Of a stretch of 39,028 nucleotides of DNA, positions 8,528 to 16,217 are shown in pieces. The notes beneath the pieces were generated by a model. That model saw nothing but the letters and a program-made list of their open reading frames with translations. It was not told where the DNA came from and did no database searches. A program made the position numbers and the translations under genes. Source of the stretch: Acidobacteriota bacterium (GTDB taxonomy: Bacteria > Actinomycetota > Acidimicrobiia > Acidimicrobiales > CADCSY01). Each line of letters starts with the position of its first letter. Position 1 is the stretch's first letter. The stretch spans positions 1 to 39,028 of the forward strand of contig JAEKLB010000026.1 in NCBI GenBank assembly GCA_019510095.1. The letters run 5' to 3'.

Positions 8528-9760
8528 ATGGGATTCGGCGACACCAAGCACGACGAGGCGCTCCGCGACGCGTGGTACGACTATTGCGAGCAGCTGAAGC
8601 ACGCCGGCGACGAGCTGTTCCGCGACCCCATCAAGGCGACGCCGGCCATTCGCGCTGAGTCCTTCCGGTACCTCACCCAGGCCATCAGTCAAGGTTTCGA
8701 CTGGCACCTCGAGAACCAGATGCCGTTGCATCCATTCCTCATGCGCCTGTTCGGGCCCACCAGGAAACAGGCAGGCGACAAATCCATGTCGATGGACTAC
8801 GGGGCCTACATCGACGGACGGGAGAACTACCGGATCTTCGGCAGCCGCGGCACCGTGAAGTGGATCACCGCGAGCGTGCTCCGGAAGGCCGAGCAACCGG
8901 TCCGGCCCTGGAACGAGCCGTGGGCTCTTGTCGCGGACACCCCGGGAATGATCAACCCTGACTTTGTCATCGGCGCCGACGGAAGCTTTGAGCTCTGGGT
9001 CGGACCGGACCGTCACGAGGGCAACTGGCTGCGGACGACACCGGCCTGCAACCACGTCCGGGTCCGGCAGCTCTTCGACGACTGGGAGCACGAAGACCCG
9101 ATGACCCTACGGATCGAACGGGTCGGCGGCGAGCCTGGCAGCACCGCGCCGCCGCCTCTCCTCGAGCCTGACCAGCTGATCGGCATGTTGCGAGCATCCG
9201 CCGAGTTCGCCGTGCGGTCCGTCACCGCCTGGGGTCCGATCGACACGGGCATCCCGCCGAACACCTTCAACGTACGGCTTCGCCACGACCCACAGCCGGG
9301 CGAGATCGACGCCAATCCGGGCGGGATCATGGCCATGTGCTGGTGGGAGCTGCAACCGGACGAGGCCATGATCATCCGGTACCGGCCAGTCCCTGACTTC
9401 TTCTGGTGCTGGGAGCTCGAGAACGTCTGGTGGGCGACGCCCGATTATCGCTGGCGGCTCGAGACGGTGACGCCAGCTATGGCCACGATGGAGGACGACG
9501 GTCAGCTCCTCATCGTCGTGGCCGGTAGCGATCCTGGTGTCCCGAACTGGCTCGACACCTCGGGCTACCTGGAAGGGTTCCTGCGGTTCCGCAGCTTGCT
9601 CGCCGAGGATGGCCGCGGCCCCGACATCGACGCGAAGGTCGTGAAGCTCAGTGGCCTGGACGCCGCCCTTCCGCCCGGCACCAAGCGCATCGACCCGGCC
9701 GGTCGCGCCGAACAGCTACGTAGTCGCGCCGCGGGCGTCGACCGGCGGTATCGCATCTGA
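8528..9760 (+). CDS. DUF1214-like protein (copy 1)
   Basis: A 410-residue soluble protein with no signal peptide or membrane helix. The middle, ENYRIFGSRGTVKWI then GSFELWVGP, EGNWLRTTPACNHVRVRQLF and DDW, resembles the DUF1214 pattern of a NWLxxP turn followed by R-x-F/Y. The second half repeats beta-rich, Trp-rich motifs, ending near DPGVPNWLDTSGYLEGFLRFR. No catalytic motif is evident and the function is unknown. A paralogue of similar size lies at 14023-15222, aligning at the NWL/WFELP and DPG-x-x-NW-D positions. Both copies lie downstream of operators of the same family, and homologues seem to travel with sulfotransferases here, so a role in binding or processing the same substrate is plausible. 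The ATG has the upstream AGAGAGGAC ribosome site. Confidence 0.75.
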   Translation: MGFGDTKHDEALRDAWYDYCEQLKHAGDELFRDPIKATPAIRAESFRYLTQAISQGFDWHLENQMPLHPFLMRLFGPTRKQAGDKSMSMDYGAYIDGRENYRIFGSRGTVKWITASVLRKAEQPVRPWNEPWALVADTPGMINPDFVIGADGSFELWVGPDRHEGNWLRTTPACNHVRVRQLFDDWEHEDPMTLRIERVGGEPGSTAPPPLLEPDQLIGMLRASAEFAVRSVTAWGPIDTGIPPNTFNVRLRHDPQPGEIDANPGGIMAMCWWELQPDEAMIIRYRPVPDFFWCWELENVWWATPDYRWRLETVTPAMATMEDDGQLLIVVAGSDPGVPNWLDTSGYLEGFLRFRSLLAEDGRGPDIDAKVVKLSGLDAALPPGTKRIDPAGRAEQLRSRAAGVDRRYRI

Positions 9761-9765
9761 TCCTG

Positions 9766-9780
9766 TCGGGTCACACCCGA
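9766..9780. terminator. Hairpin between convergent genes
   Basis: TCGGGT and ACCCGA form a 6-bp stem with a CAC loop between the stop codons of the DUF1214-like gene and sulfotransferase copy 2. Likely transcription end for both; no T-tract. Confidence 0.45.
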
Positions 9781-9802
9781 GCGCCAATGCCGGCAGGCGT
9801 CG

Positions 9803-10981
9803 CTACTTCCCGAGCTCGCGGCGGACGTCGAATCGCTCCATGTACGGCCCGAACTCATCGTACAACTCGTTGACGTCGACACCGAGGTGATCCGTGGAGT
9901 AGGCGAACTTCCCGTAGCGATCCGGCCTGTTCGACTCCAACCAGCCACGCATGTGGCTCTCGTACTCCGGGGTGAACTCGAAGCCGAAGTGCTCGTAGGC
10001 CTTGCGAACGGCGGCAGGCTGGTCTCGGGTGAACTCGTGATACGGGACATGGAGAATGCGAGGGTCCTGCACCGCATCCAGGGTCATCACCTGCTGCATC
10101 TTCGCTCGCATGCTCGCGACATGTCCGGGTCCGACGGATCCACGGTCGACGGCGGCACCGGTGATGCCCTCGTAGATCTGCGAGATCAACTCGAGGAAGG
10201 AGGCGGTCGTCACGACAGGGTCGCGGTGGATCCAGAGAAAGCAACCGTCCGGATAGGCATCCAAGAGTGGGACGAGCCGTTGATGGTGACTCGTGCCCTT
10301 CAGTGCCCACCGTCGAGGGGGCGCGCCGTACTGGAGGTGCTGCAGGGTCATCTTGTGGATCTGGTACTGCCGCATGGGGTCTTGCTCGACGCCGGCAGAG
10401 AGTCCTGTCGCGGGCACGCGCCACCAACCGGTCGGCGCCGTGCCGCGGAAGTCGATGGCGCTCCAGAAGCGTTCGCACTCGGCCAGACCCTGGCCGAGCA
10501 TGTCGTTGTAGGGGTGGGAGGTGAGCCACCTCGGGATCAAGGCCAGGATGTCGCGCCAGTCGTCGTCGGCGCGGTCCATCCGCTCCGAGACGGATGGACC
10601 GCCGAGCCCCGGAGGAGGTGACGGGTAGTACAGCTCCCAGAACCGGACCGACCGCGCGGCGGGGTCTTCAGCGAGGAGGGCGTGGAGGAGCGTGGTGCCA
10701 GCTCTCGGTTCCCCCAGGACGATCAGCGGCCGCTCAACCATCTCGTCTGCGAGCGGCTGGCGAGCCCGGTCGTCGAAGAACCGCAGTCGCGTGGAGAGAT
10801 GCCAACGGAAGGTGTCTTCTGTGGCCTTGAGCGCCTCGGACCCCACGATCGCCTGCCGAGCGGCCTCGAGGAACTGTCCAACCCGGTTCCGGAATCCGGG
10901 ATCGTCGTGGTCGCCCCAGTCGGCGAGAGCGGTCTCGTCCTCGACCGATCGGAGCAGGGGGTCGAGCTCAGGGAGCGACAT
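9803..10981 (-). CDS. PAPS-dependent sulfotransferase family protein (copy 2)
   Basis: A 392-residue paralogue of the 2866-4026 protein. The PAPS loop is GEPRAGTT (residues 90-97), followed by RFWELYYPSPPPGLG, LQHLQYGAPPRRWALKGT and the 3'-phosphate block WIHRDPVVTTASF. Both copies should consume PAPS and make PAP. The proteins differ most in the loops after PSPPPG, where acceptor specificity would be set, so they may sulfate different positions or substrates. ATG at 10981 is preceded by GAAGGAAGACG. An in-frame ATG at 11029 with GGAGGAAC directly upstream would add 16 residues and cannot be excluded. The gene diverges from the PAP phosphatase gene across the 11047 operator, so enzyme and by-product remover are apparently co-regulated. 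Confidence 0.88.
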   Translation of the reverse strand: MSLPELDPLLRSVEDETALADWGDHDDPGFRNRVGQFLEAARQAIVGSEALKATEDTFRWHLSTRLRFFDDRARQPLADEMVERPLIVLGEPRAGTTLLHALLAEDPAARSVRFWELYYPSPPPGLGGPSVSERMDRADDDWRDILALIPRWLTSHPYNDMLGQGLAECERFWSAIDFRGTAPTGWWRVPATGLSAGVEQDPMRQYQIHKMTLQHLQYGAPPRRWALKGTSHHQRLVPLLDAYPDGCFLWIHRDPVVTTASFLELISQIYEGITGAAVDRGSVGPGHVASMRAKMQQVMTLDAVQDPRILHVPYHEFTRDQPAAVRKAYEHFGFEFTPEYESHMRGWLESNRPDRYGKFAYSTDHLGVDVNELYDEFGPYMERFDVRRELGK

Positions 10982-11046
10982 CGTCTTCCTTCCCCTCCCG
11001 GCACCGTCGAGCCGATCGTTGTGGGCCATGTTCCTCCGACCGGCTA

Positions 11047-11063
11047 ACATAGTGACGCTATGC
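11047..11063. promoter_or_regulatory. Operator site 3 of six
   Basis: ACATAGTGACGCTATGC lies between sulfotransferase copy 2 and the CysQ gene, which diverge from it. Its right half-site contains an ATG (11060) in frame with cysQ; because that ATG is part of the palindrome, I prefer the downstream start at 11102. Confidence 0.78.
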
Positions 11064-11101
11064 ATCATCGGCAAGAGGGGCTGGGTGGCTCGCGCGTCAC
11101 G

Positions 11102-11872
11102 ATGGACGATCACCGACTGGCGGCGGCTCTGGCGACGACGGCGGGGGAGCACCTGCTCCGCCTTCGCGCCTTGGACATCGCTGCTGACGAGCTGAAGGCC
11201 CGAGGTGATCGGGAGGCGCACGAGCTGCTCGTGCAGGCGCTGGTCGACAACCGCCCAGACGACGGAGTGCTGTCGGAGGAGGGCGACCACGATACTGATC
11301 GCGTCCTTTGCCGCCGGGCCTGGATCGTCGACCCGCTCGATGGCACCCGGGAGTTCTCCGAGCCGGATCGTACGGATTGGGCGGTCCACGTCGCCCTCGC
11401 TGTCGACGGAACGCCGGTTGTGGGCGCCGTCGCCCTGCCGGCGCTCGGCATCACGCTGCACACAGCTGGCCCCCCGCCCTTCCCGAGCCGCGCGCCGGGT
11501 GCCCCACGGCTTGTCGTCAGTCGAACGCGGCCGCCGGAACATGCGCAGCTCCTTGCCGATCGACTCGGCGCGGTCCTGATCCCCATGGGTTCGGCCGGCG
11601 CCAAGGCGATGGCGGTGGTGAGGGGTGATGCCGACGTCTACGCCCACGCTGGGGGGCAATACGAGTGGGACTCAGCGGCCCCGGTCGCAGTGGCAGCCGC
11701 GGCCGGGCTGCACGTCTCCCGGTTGGACGGGTCGCCGCTCGTCTACAACCAGGCGGACCCGTGGTTGCCCGACCTCTTGATCTGTCGACCCGAGCTGGCC
11801 CAGTCGGTCATCGCTGTCTGCGCGGAGCGCGAACCCTCACACAGCGAGCAGCGCTTGCCCGACCGTGCATAG
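11102..11872 (+). CDS. cysQ: 3'(2'),5'-bisphosphate nucleotidase (PAP phosphatase), CysQ type
   Basis: A 256-residue member of the inositol-monophosphatase superfamily, closest in pattern to mycobacterial CysQ, which hydrolyses 3'-phosphoadenosine 5'-phosphate to AMP and phosphate. Metal-binding motifs are complete: LSEE (Glu59-Glu60), WIVDPLDGT (Asp77, Asp80) and YEWDSAAP (Asp190). SAGAKAMAV, HAGGQYEWDSA and RLDGSPL also match the CysQ pattern as I recall it. PAP is the product inhibitor made by sulfotransferases, so this enzyme next to two such genes makes metabolic sense. The preferred start is ATG 11102; an in-frame ATG at 11060 inside the operator would add 14 residues. The stop codon overlaps operator site 4. 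This may be a pathway-dedicated copy besides a housekeeping one elsewhere. Confidence 0.88.
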   Translation: MDDHRLAAALATTAGEHLLRLRALDIAADELKARGDREAHELLVQALVDNRPDDGVLSEEGDHDTDRVLCRRAWIVDPLDGTREFSEPDRTDWAVHVALAVDGTPVVGAVALPALGITLHTAGPPPFPSRAPGAPRLVVSRTRPPEHAQLLADRLGAVLIPMGSAGAKAMAVVRGDADVYAHAGGQYEWDSAAPVAVAAAAGLHVSRLDGSPLVYNQADPWLPDLLICRPELAQSVIAVCAEREPSHSEQRLPDRA

Positions 11873-11883
11873 CGTCGCTATGT
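11867..11883. promoter_or_regulatory. Operator site 4 of six
   Basis: GCATAGCGTCGCTATGT begins inside the last codons of cysQ (its TAG is 11870-11872) and lies 91 bp upstream of the cupin start. It is the most symmetric short copy: GCATAGCG pairs with CGCTATGT except at the outermost base. It suggests a separate promoter for the cupin-SDR pair. Confidence 0.78.
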
Positions 11884-11974
11884 TCTCTCTCCGGGGCGGA
11901 TGTCGCGGCCAATGGCCTAGGCGAACGCATGAAGCGAGCTCTGTCCGCCAGGTCCAGAAATCGGAGGAGCCGTG

Positions 11975-12394
11975 ATGCGCAAGTTGATTACCGGCGTGGA
12001 CACCGACGGACGCTCGCGTGTGGTCGAGGAAGCGGACCTCGGTGGCGTCAAGTCTGAGATGACCAACACGCCCATCTTCGCTACGACCGAAGTGCCACCT
12101 CCTCCGCGAGCCCTTGGGTTCGTCGACACGCTTGATCTCGGCATCGCTCCGGGAACCACGAGCTGGACGGTGTGGCACTGGTCGCCCAACCAAGAGGCGG
12201 TCATGCATCACACGGATACGGTCGACTACGACACAATCCTGGGGGGATCGATCGAGCTCATCCTGGATAGCGGTGTGTACCCGATGGTGGCGGGCGACTG
12301 CGCCGTGATCACGGGTGTCGACCACTCCTGGCGCGCCGGTGGGGAGGGGTGCACGATGAGTGTGGTTCTTGTTGGCACGCCGCCACCCGCCTAG
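11975..12394 (+). CDS. Cupin-domain protein
   Basis: A 139-residue single-cupin protein. The core HHTDTVDYDTILGGSIEL (residues 78-95) matches the first cupin motif with His78/His79 as probable metal ligands; AGDCAVITGVDHSWR matches the second (His117). Similar small cupins act as isomerases, dioxygenases or lyases, or bind ligands, so the reaction cannot be named. GGAGGAG at 11963-11969 fits ATG 11975 better than the adjacent GTG at 11972. It is followed 39 bp later by an SDR on the same strand, and both lie after operator site 4. VEEADLGGVKSEM-type starts are known in cupins from actinobacterial catabolic clusters, but no specific homologue is recognised. Confidence 0.8.
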   Translation: MRKLITGVDTDGRSRVVEEADLGGVKSEMTNTPIFATTEVPPPPRALGFVDTLDLGIAPGTTSWTVWHWSPNQEAVMHHTDTVDYDTILGGSIELILDSGVYPMVAGDCAVITGVDHSWRAGGEGCTMSVVLVGTPPPA

Positions 12395-12433
12395 AAGCGC
12401 GTGGATTCACCAGGCTGAACGAGGTCGACAGGC

Positions 12434-13207
12434 ATGACCGGCGAGACGGGGCCCCTGGCGGACAAGACTGCCATCGTGACCGGCGGCGGTAGCGGGCTTG
12501 GGGCTGCCACCGCGGCGATGCTTGCCGCGCAGGGTGCGGCGGTGGTCATCTGTGGCCGGCGCGTTGCTCCCTTGGAAGAGGTCGTTGAACGTGTCGGCGC
12601 TGAGGGTGGAGTGATCGAAGCGGTCGCCGGGGACGTCTCGGACCCCGAGAGCGTCCAGCGCATCGTGGACACCACCACAGCGCGCCGCGGCGGTGTCGAC
12701 ATCCTCGTCAACAATGCCGCTCTTCGGTCGAGATACTTCCCAACGCACGAGTTCCCGGTCGACGCGTTCCGGGCATACCTGGCGACCAATGTGCTCGGGC
12801 CGTTCTTGACCATCCGGGCCGTCGTCCCCCACATGCTGGCCGCGGGTGGAGGATCCATCGTCAACGTCGGTTCCGTGACCGGTCTGGTCGGGCTCAAGTA
12901 CGCAGCCGGCTACACCGCCAGCAAGGGCGCGCTGGTGCAGCTGACTCGGACTGCTGCCCTCGACTACGCCGAGGCCGGCATACGAGTCAACTGCGTCTGT
13001 CCGGCGGGGATGAGGGGCACGGAGCCACTTGACTGGTCGGCCGAGGAGCGAGCCCGATTGACCGAGGCAGTGGGCTGGGGGAGCCCACAGAAGGGCGTGG
13101 CCGATGTCGACCACGTCGCAAACCTGATCGCCTATCTGTGCGGACCGTTCGCAGCGCCGATCACCGGCGCCGTCATCCCGATCGATGGCGGCTGGTCGGC
13201 CCGGTGA
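12434..13207 (+). CDS. Short-chain dehydrogenase/reductase (SDR)
   Basis: A 257-residue classical SDR, expected to oxidise a hydroxyl or reduce a ketone with NAD(P). The cofactor loop is TGGGSGLG (residues 16-23). NNAA follows; catalytic Ser147 is in VNVGSVTG, with Tyr160 and Lys164 in YTASK. The C-terminus PITGAVIPIDGGWS is typical. It is probably co-transcribed with the cupin under operator site 4 and could act on the alcohol formed by the P450 or on a later intermediate. Substrate unknown. Confidence 0.92.
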   Translation: MTGETGPLADKTAIVTGGGSGLGAATAAMLAAQGAAVVICGRRVAPLEEVVERVGAEGGVIEAVAGDVSDPESVQRIVDTTTARRGGVDILVNNAALRSRYFPTHEFPVDAFRAYLATNVLGPFLTIRAVVPHMLAAGGGSIVNVGSVTGLVGLKYAAGYTASKGALVQLTRTAALDYAEAGIRVNCVCPAGMRGTEPLDWSAEERARLTEAVGWGSPQKGVADVDHVANLIAYLCGPFAAPITGAVIPIDGGWSAR

Positions 13208-13225
13208 CGGAGTGGGGCCGCTCTG

Positions 13226-13242
13226 GCATAGTGAGGCTATGT
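13226..13242. promoter_or_regulatory. Operator site 5 of six
   Basis: GCATAGTGAGGCTATGT sits in the 60-bp gap between the two SDR genes, 25 bp before the second start. An operator here suggests a further promoter inside an otherwise same-strand gene series. Confidence 0.78.
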
Positions 13243-13267
13243 CAAATGGGAAAGTCATGGTGAGGCG

Positions 13268-14026
13268 ATGAGCGCGGGGCTCAGTGGGAAGGCGGCGATC
13301 GTCACCGGTGCCCGACGGGGCATCGGGCGGCAGGTGGCGGTCGAGCTGGCGCGGCGTGGCGCCGGCCTGGTCGTCACGGCGCAGGGCGATGCCACTGAAG
13401 CGGTGGCAGAGATCCGCGCCCTCGGAACGGACGTCGTGCTGGTGCAGGGGGATCTGACTGACCCCGCTGTTCGGGCGTCGGCAGTGGACGCCGCTGTCAG
13501 CAAGTTCGGACGGATCGACGTCCTCGTGAACAATGCCGCCTACACGGACGGCCCCGGCGTGAAGCAGTCCTTGGATGAGCTGTCGCTCTCGGAGTGGCGG
13601 CGGCAGTTCGAGGTGAACGTGCACGTCCCGTTGGCGCTGATCCAGGCGGCGGCCCCACATCTGCGAGCGGCGGGAGGTGGGGTGATCGTGAACATGACCT
13701 CGCCCTCGGCCCGTCCACGTCCGGTCCACCGCGGCCAGGCCCCCAGCCCCTTTGGCACGCTCTTCGGCTATGAGGCAACGAAGGCCACCATCGATCGGAT
13801 GACGAACTCCTTGGCGGCTGCACTCGAGCCCGATGGCATCGCCGTCATCGCCTTTGATCCCGGCCTCGTGCTCACCGAGAACTCGATCGTCGCGATCGAG
13901 GGGGCGGGCCTCGACCCGGGCATCGCCGGCTCACCTCTGGAGACGGCCCGGCAAATGCTCGCCGTCATCGAGGCTGGCATGGCCCACACCGGCGAAGTCA
14001 TCATCGGACCGCAGGTTGCTGCATGA
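13268..14026 (+). CDS. Short-chain dehydrogenase/reductase (SDR)
   Basis: A 252-residue classical SDR. The cofactor loop is TGARRGIG (residues 13-20), NNAAY follows, and Tyr168 and Lys172 are in YEATK; the catalytic Ser is in NMTSPSAR. An insert between Ser and Tyr (RPRPVHRGQAPSPFGTLFG) is longer than in many SDRs and may shape the substrate site. The end lacks the usual IDGG-W tail, finishing with HTGEVIIGPQVAA. GAGGCG precedes the ATG. The stop overlaps the next gene by four bases (ATGA), so it is translationally coupled to the second DUF1214-like protein. Confidence 0.9.
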   Translation: MSAGLSGKAAIVTGARRGIGRQVAVELARRGAGLVVTAQGDATEAVAEIRALGTDVVLVQGDLTDPAVRASAVDAAVSKFGRIDVLVNNAAYTDGPGVKQSLDELSLSEWRRQFEVNVHVPLALIQAAAPHLRAAGGGVIVNMTSPSARPRPVHRGQAPSPFGTLFGYEATKATIDRMTNSLAAALEPDGIAVIAFDPGLVLTENSIVAIEGAGLDPGIAGSPLETARQMLAVIEAGMAHTGEVIIGPQVAA

Positions 14027-15222
14027 GCATCGATTGGATGTTCACGACGATGGAAGAAGTCGTCCGACAGGCAGGAGACGGCGGCGCCCCCGACGAGGTG
14101 CGAGCCGCGTTCGGCCGGTTCCTTGGTCACCTGCGTGCCACTGCCGAGCTCGTCGAGCGCGATGGGATGCCGGGCGGTCCGATCGATCGGGCGGACGGCT
14201 TCCGGAACGTCCTCTACACGCTGCGGTTCGGATTGGATCGGGTGTTGGGCGAGGCCAGCCCCTGCGCGCCAGCGTTCGGCCAGCGCTGGCCGGCTCACCT
14301 CTTCGATTGGGGCGGCGGGTGTCCGGATTCGGTGTACCGCACGGCGACGTTGACCGGAGGTGTGACCTACAGGATCTCGGGACAGATCGGTAACGCCCCT
14401 GACATCACGCTCCAGTTCTTCGAGGGTGCCCCCGGGTGCCTGACCTTGCAGCCCTCGCAGTTCGCACGAACGGCTTCCGGTGATAGCGAGGTGTTCGTCG
14501 GCGGGCCCGCCCGCGACGGAGCCTGGTTCGAGTTGCCCGACGGAGTGACGAATGTGTTGCTGCGTGAGTTCTTCGCCGACTGGGCCACGGCCGAGCCTTC
14601 CCGGCTCGAGATCGAAGCGTTGGGGGTCGCGGCGGACAACTGGCCGATCATGAGCCCAGACCGCGTCGCCCACGAGCTCGATGCCCTCGGCGAGTGGATC
14701 CATCTCTCGGCCAAGTTCTGGGCCGATCGGCTCGTGGCTGGCTTTCGCGGAAACCCCAACGGTTTCACGGAGTCCCAGGGCAGGGGAGCGATCCCAGCCC
14801 TCGCCTGGGGGTACTTCGAGGTCCCGCCGGGTCATGCGTGGATCATGGAGATGCCGGTGCCCGACAGCCCGTACTGGAGCGTCCAGCCCGGCACCATCTG
14901 GTGGCGCACGCTCGACTATGTGAACCGCCACAGCAGTCTGAACAACGCCCAGGCGGTGCTGGATGACGACGGCGTGTTCCGGGCCGTGTTCTCCCACGAG
15001 GATCCGGGCATCGCCAACTGGATTGATCTGCAGGGGATCTGCAACGGCGCCGCCCTGGTGCGGGTTGCCGATGCCAAGGAGAGCTTCAAGCCCATTGGCC
15101 GCGTGGTGGCGCTCGAGCAGCTCGACCGGGAGCTGCCGCTAGCGGCCCGCATCGACCCTGAGGGTCGCGAACGCCGCATTCGGGAGCGCCGCCATCAGAT
15201 GACGCGTCTTCTCTTGCCGTGA
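14023..15222 (+). CDS. DUF1214-like protein (copy 2)
   Basis: A 399-residue soluble protein related to the 8528-9760 product. Shared landmarks are VTYRISGQIG (compare ENYRIFGSRG), FVGGPARDGAWFELPDGVTN then FADW (compare WVGPDRHEGNWLRTTPACNH and DDW) and DPGIANWIDLQG (compare DPGVPNWLDTSG). N-terminal helices contain FGRFLGHLRATAELVER. No catalytic residues are recognisable. Its start overlaps the SDR stop by four bases, implying coupled synthesis and possibly joint action. The two copies are clearly diverged, so they are not a recent duplication. Function unknown; regulation through operator site 5 is inferred. Confidence 0.72.
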   Translation: MSIDWMFTTMEEVVRQAGDGGAPDEVRAAFGRFLGHLRATAELVERDGMPGGPIDRADGFRNVLYTLRFGLDRVLGEASPCAPAFGQRWPAHLFDWGGGCPDSVYRTATLTGGVTYRISGQIGNAPDITLQFFEGAPGCLTLQPSQFARTASGDSEVFVGGPARDGAWFELPDGVTNVLLREFFADWATAEPSRLEIEALGVAADNWPIMSPDRVAHELDALGEWIHLSAKFWADRLVAGFRGNPNGFTESQGRGAIPALAWGYFEVPPGHAWIMEMPVPDSPYWSVQPGTIWWRTLDYVNRHSSLNNAQAVLDDDGVFRAVFSHEDPGIANWIDLQGICNGAALVRVADAKESFKPIGRVVALEQLDRELPLAARIDPEGRERRIRERRHQMTRLLLP

Positions 15223-15296
15223 GGAGACGTACAGCAAGAAGCCATCGTGGCCGGGGTCAACAGTGAGCATCGACGAATCGGGCCTTGATGCAATGG

Positions 15297-15325
15297 ACAT
15301 TCACATAGTACAACTATGTGAATGT
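15297..15325. promoter_or_regulatory. Operator site 6 of six, extended perfect palindrome
   Basis: The core ACATAGTACAACTATGT (15303-15319) has the same layout as the other five, but the symmetry continues outward. The 12-base arms ACATTCACATAG and CTATGTGAATGT are exact reverse complements around a 5-base centre. It covers the annotated ATG of the downstream gene (15322), so binding could block both transcription and translation start, or the true start lies further in. It may be the highest-affinity site. Confidence 0.82.
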
Positions 15326-16215
15326 TGGCTGCGGTGCTGACCTCTCACGACCTGATCGCGTCGATTCACGCCATCGTGCGAGCCGACCGGGAAGGCAAGG
15401 CGAGGGTCTCCTTCGCGGACCGCGCGGCGAACGCGGCGGCCGCCGGTTTCGCCGCCATCGGCACGACGGCCAACGACTACTTGGCGGTGCGGGCCAGCGG
15501 GCTGTCAGATGCCGACATCGAGACCATCCTCCGGGACAACGGCCTCGTCTTCGGCGAGATCGACAGCTTCCCGTTTTGGGTGCATGAAGGCCCGCCGGAC
15601 GACGATTTCCAGAACCGGCTTGAAACGGCCTTCCACCTCGCCGAACGATTCGGCCAAGTGCACCACGCCATCCTGCCCCTGGGTGCCGGCGATCCGACCT
15701 TGCCGCCGTTTGATGTGATGGCGGCCCGCTGCCGGGAGCACGCCGAGCGTGCTGACGGGCTCGGCCTCAAGATGTCGATCGAGTTCGTTCCTTGGGGACC
15801 GCTCCCCGACGTCAACGCGGCCTGGACGCTGGCCGAGGCCGTCGATCACCCTGCCTGCGGCGTCAACGTCGACTTCTGGCACCACCTGGCCGGTGCCGCC
15901 GACGAGTCCATGCTGCGCAAGGTGCCGGGCAACCGGATCCACTCGGTGCACTTCACCGACGGCCAACCCGACCTGAGCGAGCCCAACCCGCTTCGGCGCA
16001 CCCAGACTCAGCGACGGATCCCTGGCGACGGTGTCTTCCCGATCGTCGACACGGTGCGCCTGCTCGACGACATCGGCGCCGACATCCCCTACACGGTCGA
16101 GGTGGTCTCGCTCCCGCATCGGCACCTGTCGCCGGCGGAGTTCGCAACGGTCCTGTACGACGCGTCCCGGAAGGTGCTCGACACCGCCCGGGGCGACACC
16201 ACGAAGGCGGTCTGA
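15322..16215 (+). CDS. Sugar phosphate isomerase/epimerase-like TIM-barrel protein
   Basis: A protein of up to 297 residues with the xylose-isomerase-like TIM-barrel pattern. Likely metal ligands are Glu in MSIEFVPWG, Asp/His in CGVNVDFWHHLAG, His in IHSVHFTDGQ and Glu in YTVEVVS. Family members isomerise or epimerise sugars, inosose or keto acids; some cleave rings. The ATG at 15322 lies within the palindromic operator and has no ribosome site, so initiation could be leaderless or at a downstream GTG such as 15334. The stop is two bases before the aldo/keto reductase start, making a tight two-gene unit. A sugar-type enzyme beside sulfation genes hints at a glycosylated or polyol substrate, but that is inference. 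Confidence 0.82.
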   Translation: MLAAVLTSHDLIASIHAIVRADREGKARVSFADRAANAAAAGFAAIGTTANDYLAVRASGLSDADIETILRDNGLVFGEIDSFPFWVHEGPPDDDFQNRLETAFHLAERFGQVHHAILPLGAGDPTLPPFDVMAARCREHAERADGLGLKMSIEFVPWGPLPDVNAAWTLAEAVDHPACGVNVDFWHHLAGAADESMLRKVPGNRIHSVHFTDGQPDLSEPNPLRRTQTQRRIPGDGVFPIVDTVRLLDDIGADIPYTVEVVSLPHRHLSPAEFATVLYDASRKVLDTARGDTTKAV

Positions 16216-16217
16216 CC

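Noticed and set aside
9803-11659. 618-residue frame extending sulfotransferase 2 upstream
   Set aside because: The first 226 codons run antisense through cysQ and across the operator; family homology starts near MSLPELDPLL at 10981.
14911-14925. CTATGTGAAC within DUF1214-like copy 2 as a further operator
   Set aside because: It resembles one half-site only; no ACATAG half lies at the right distance and it is inside a coding region.
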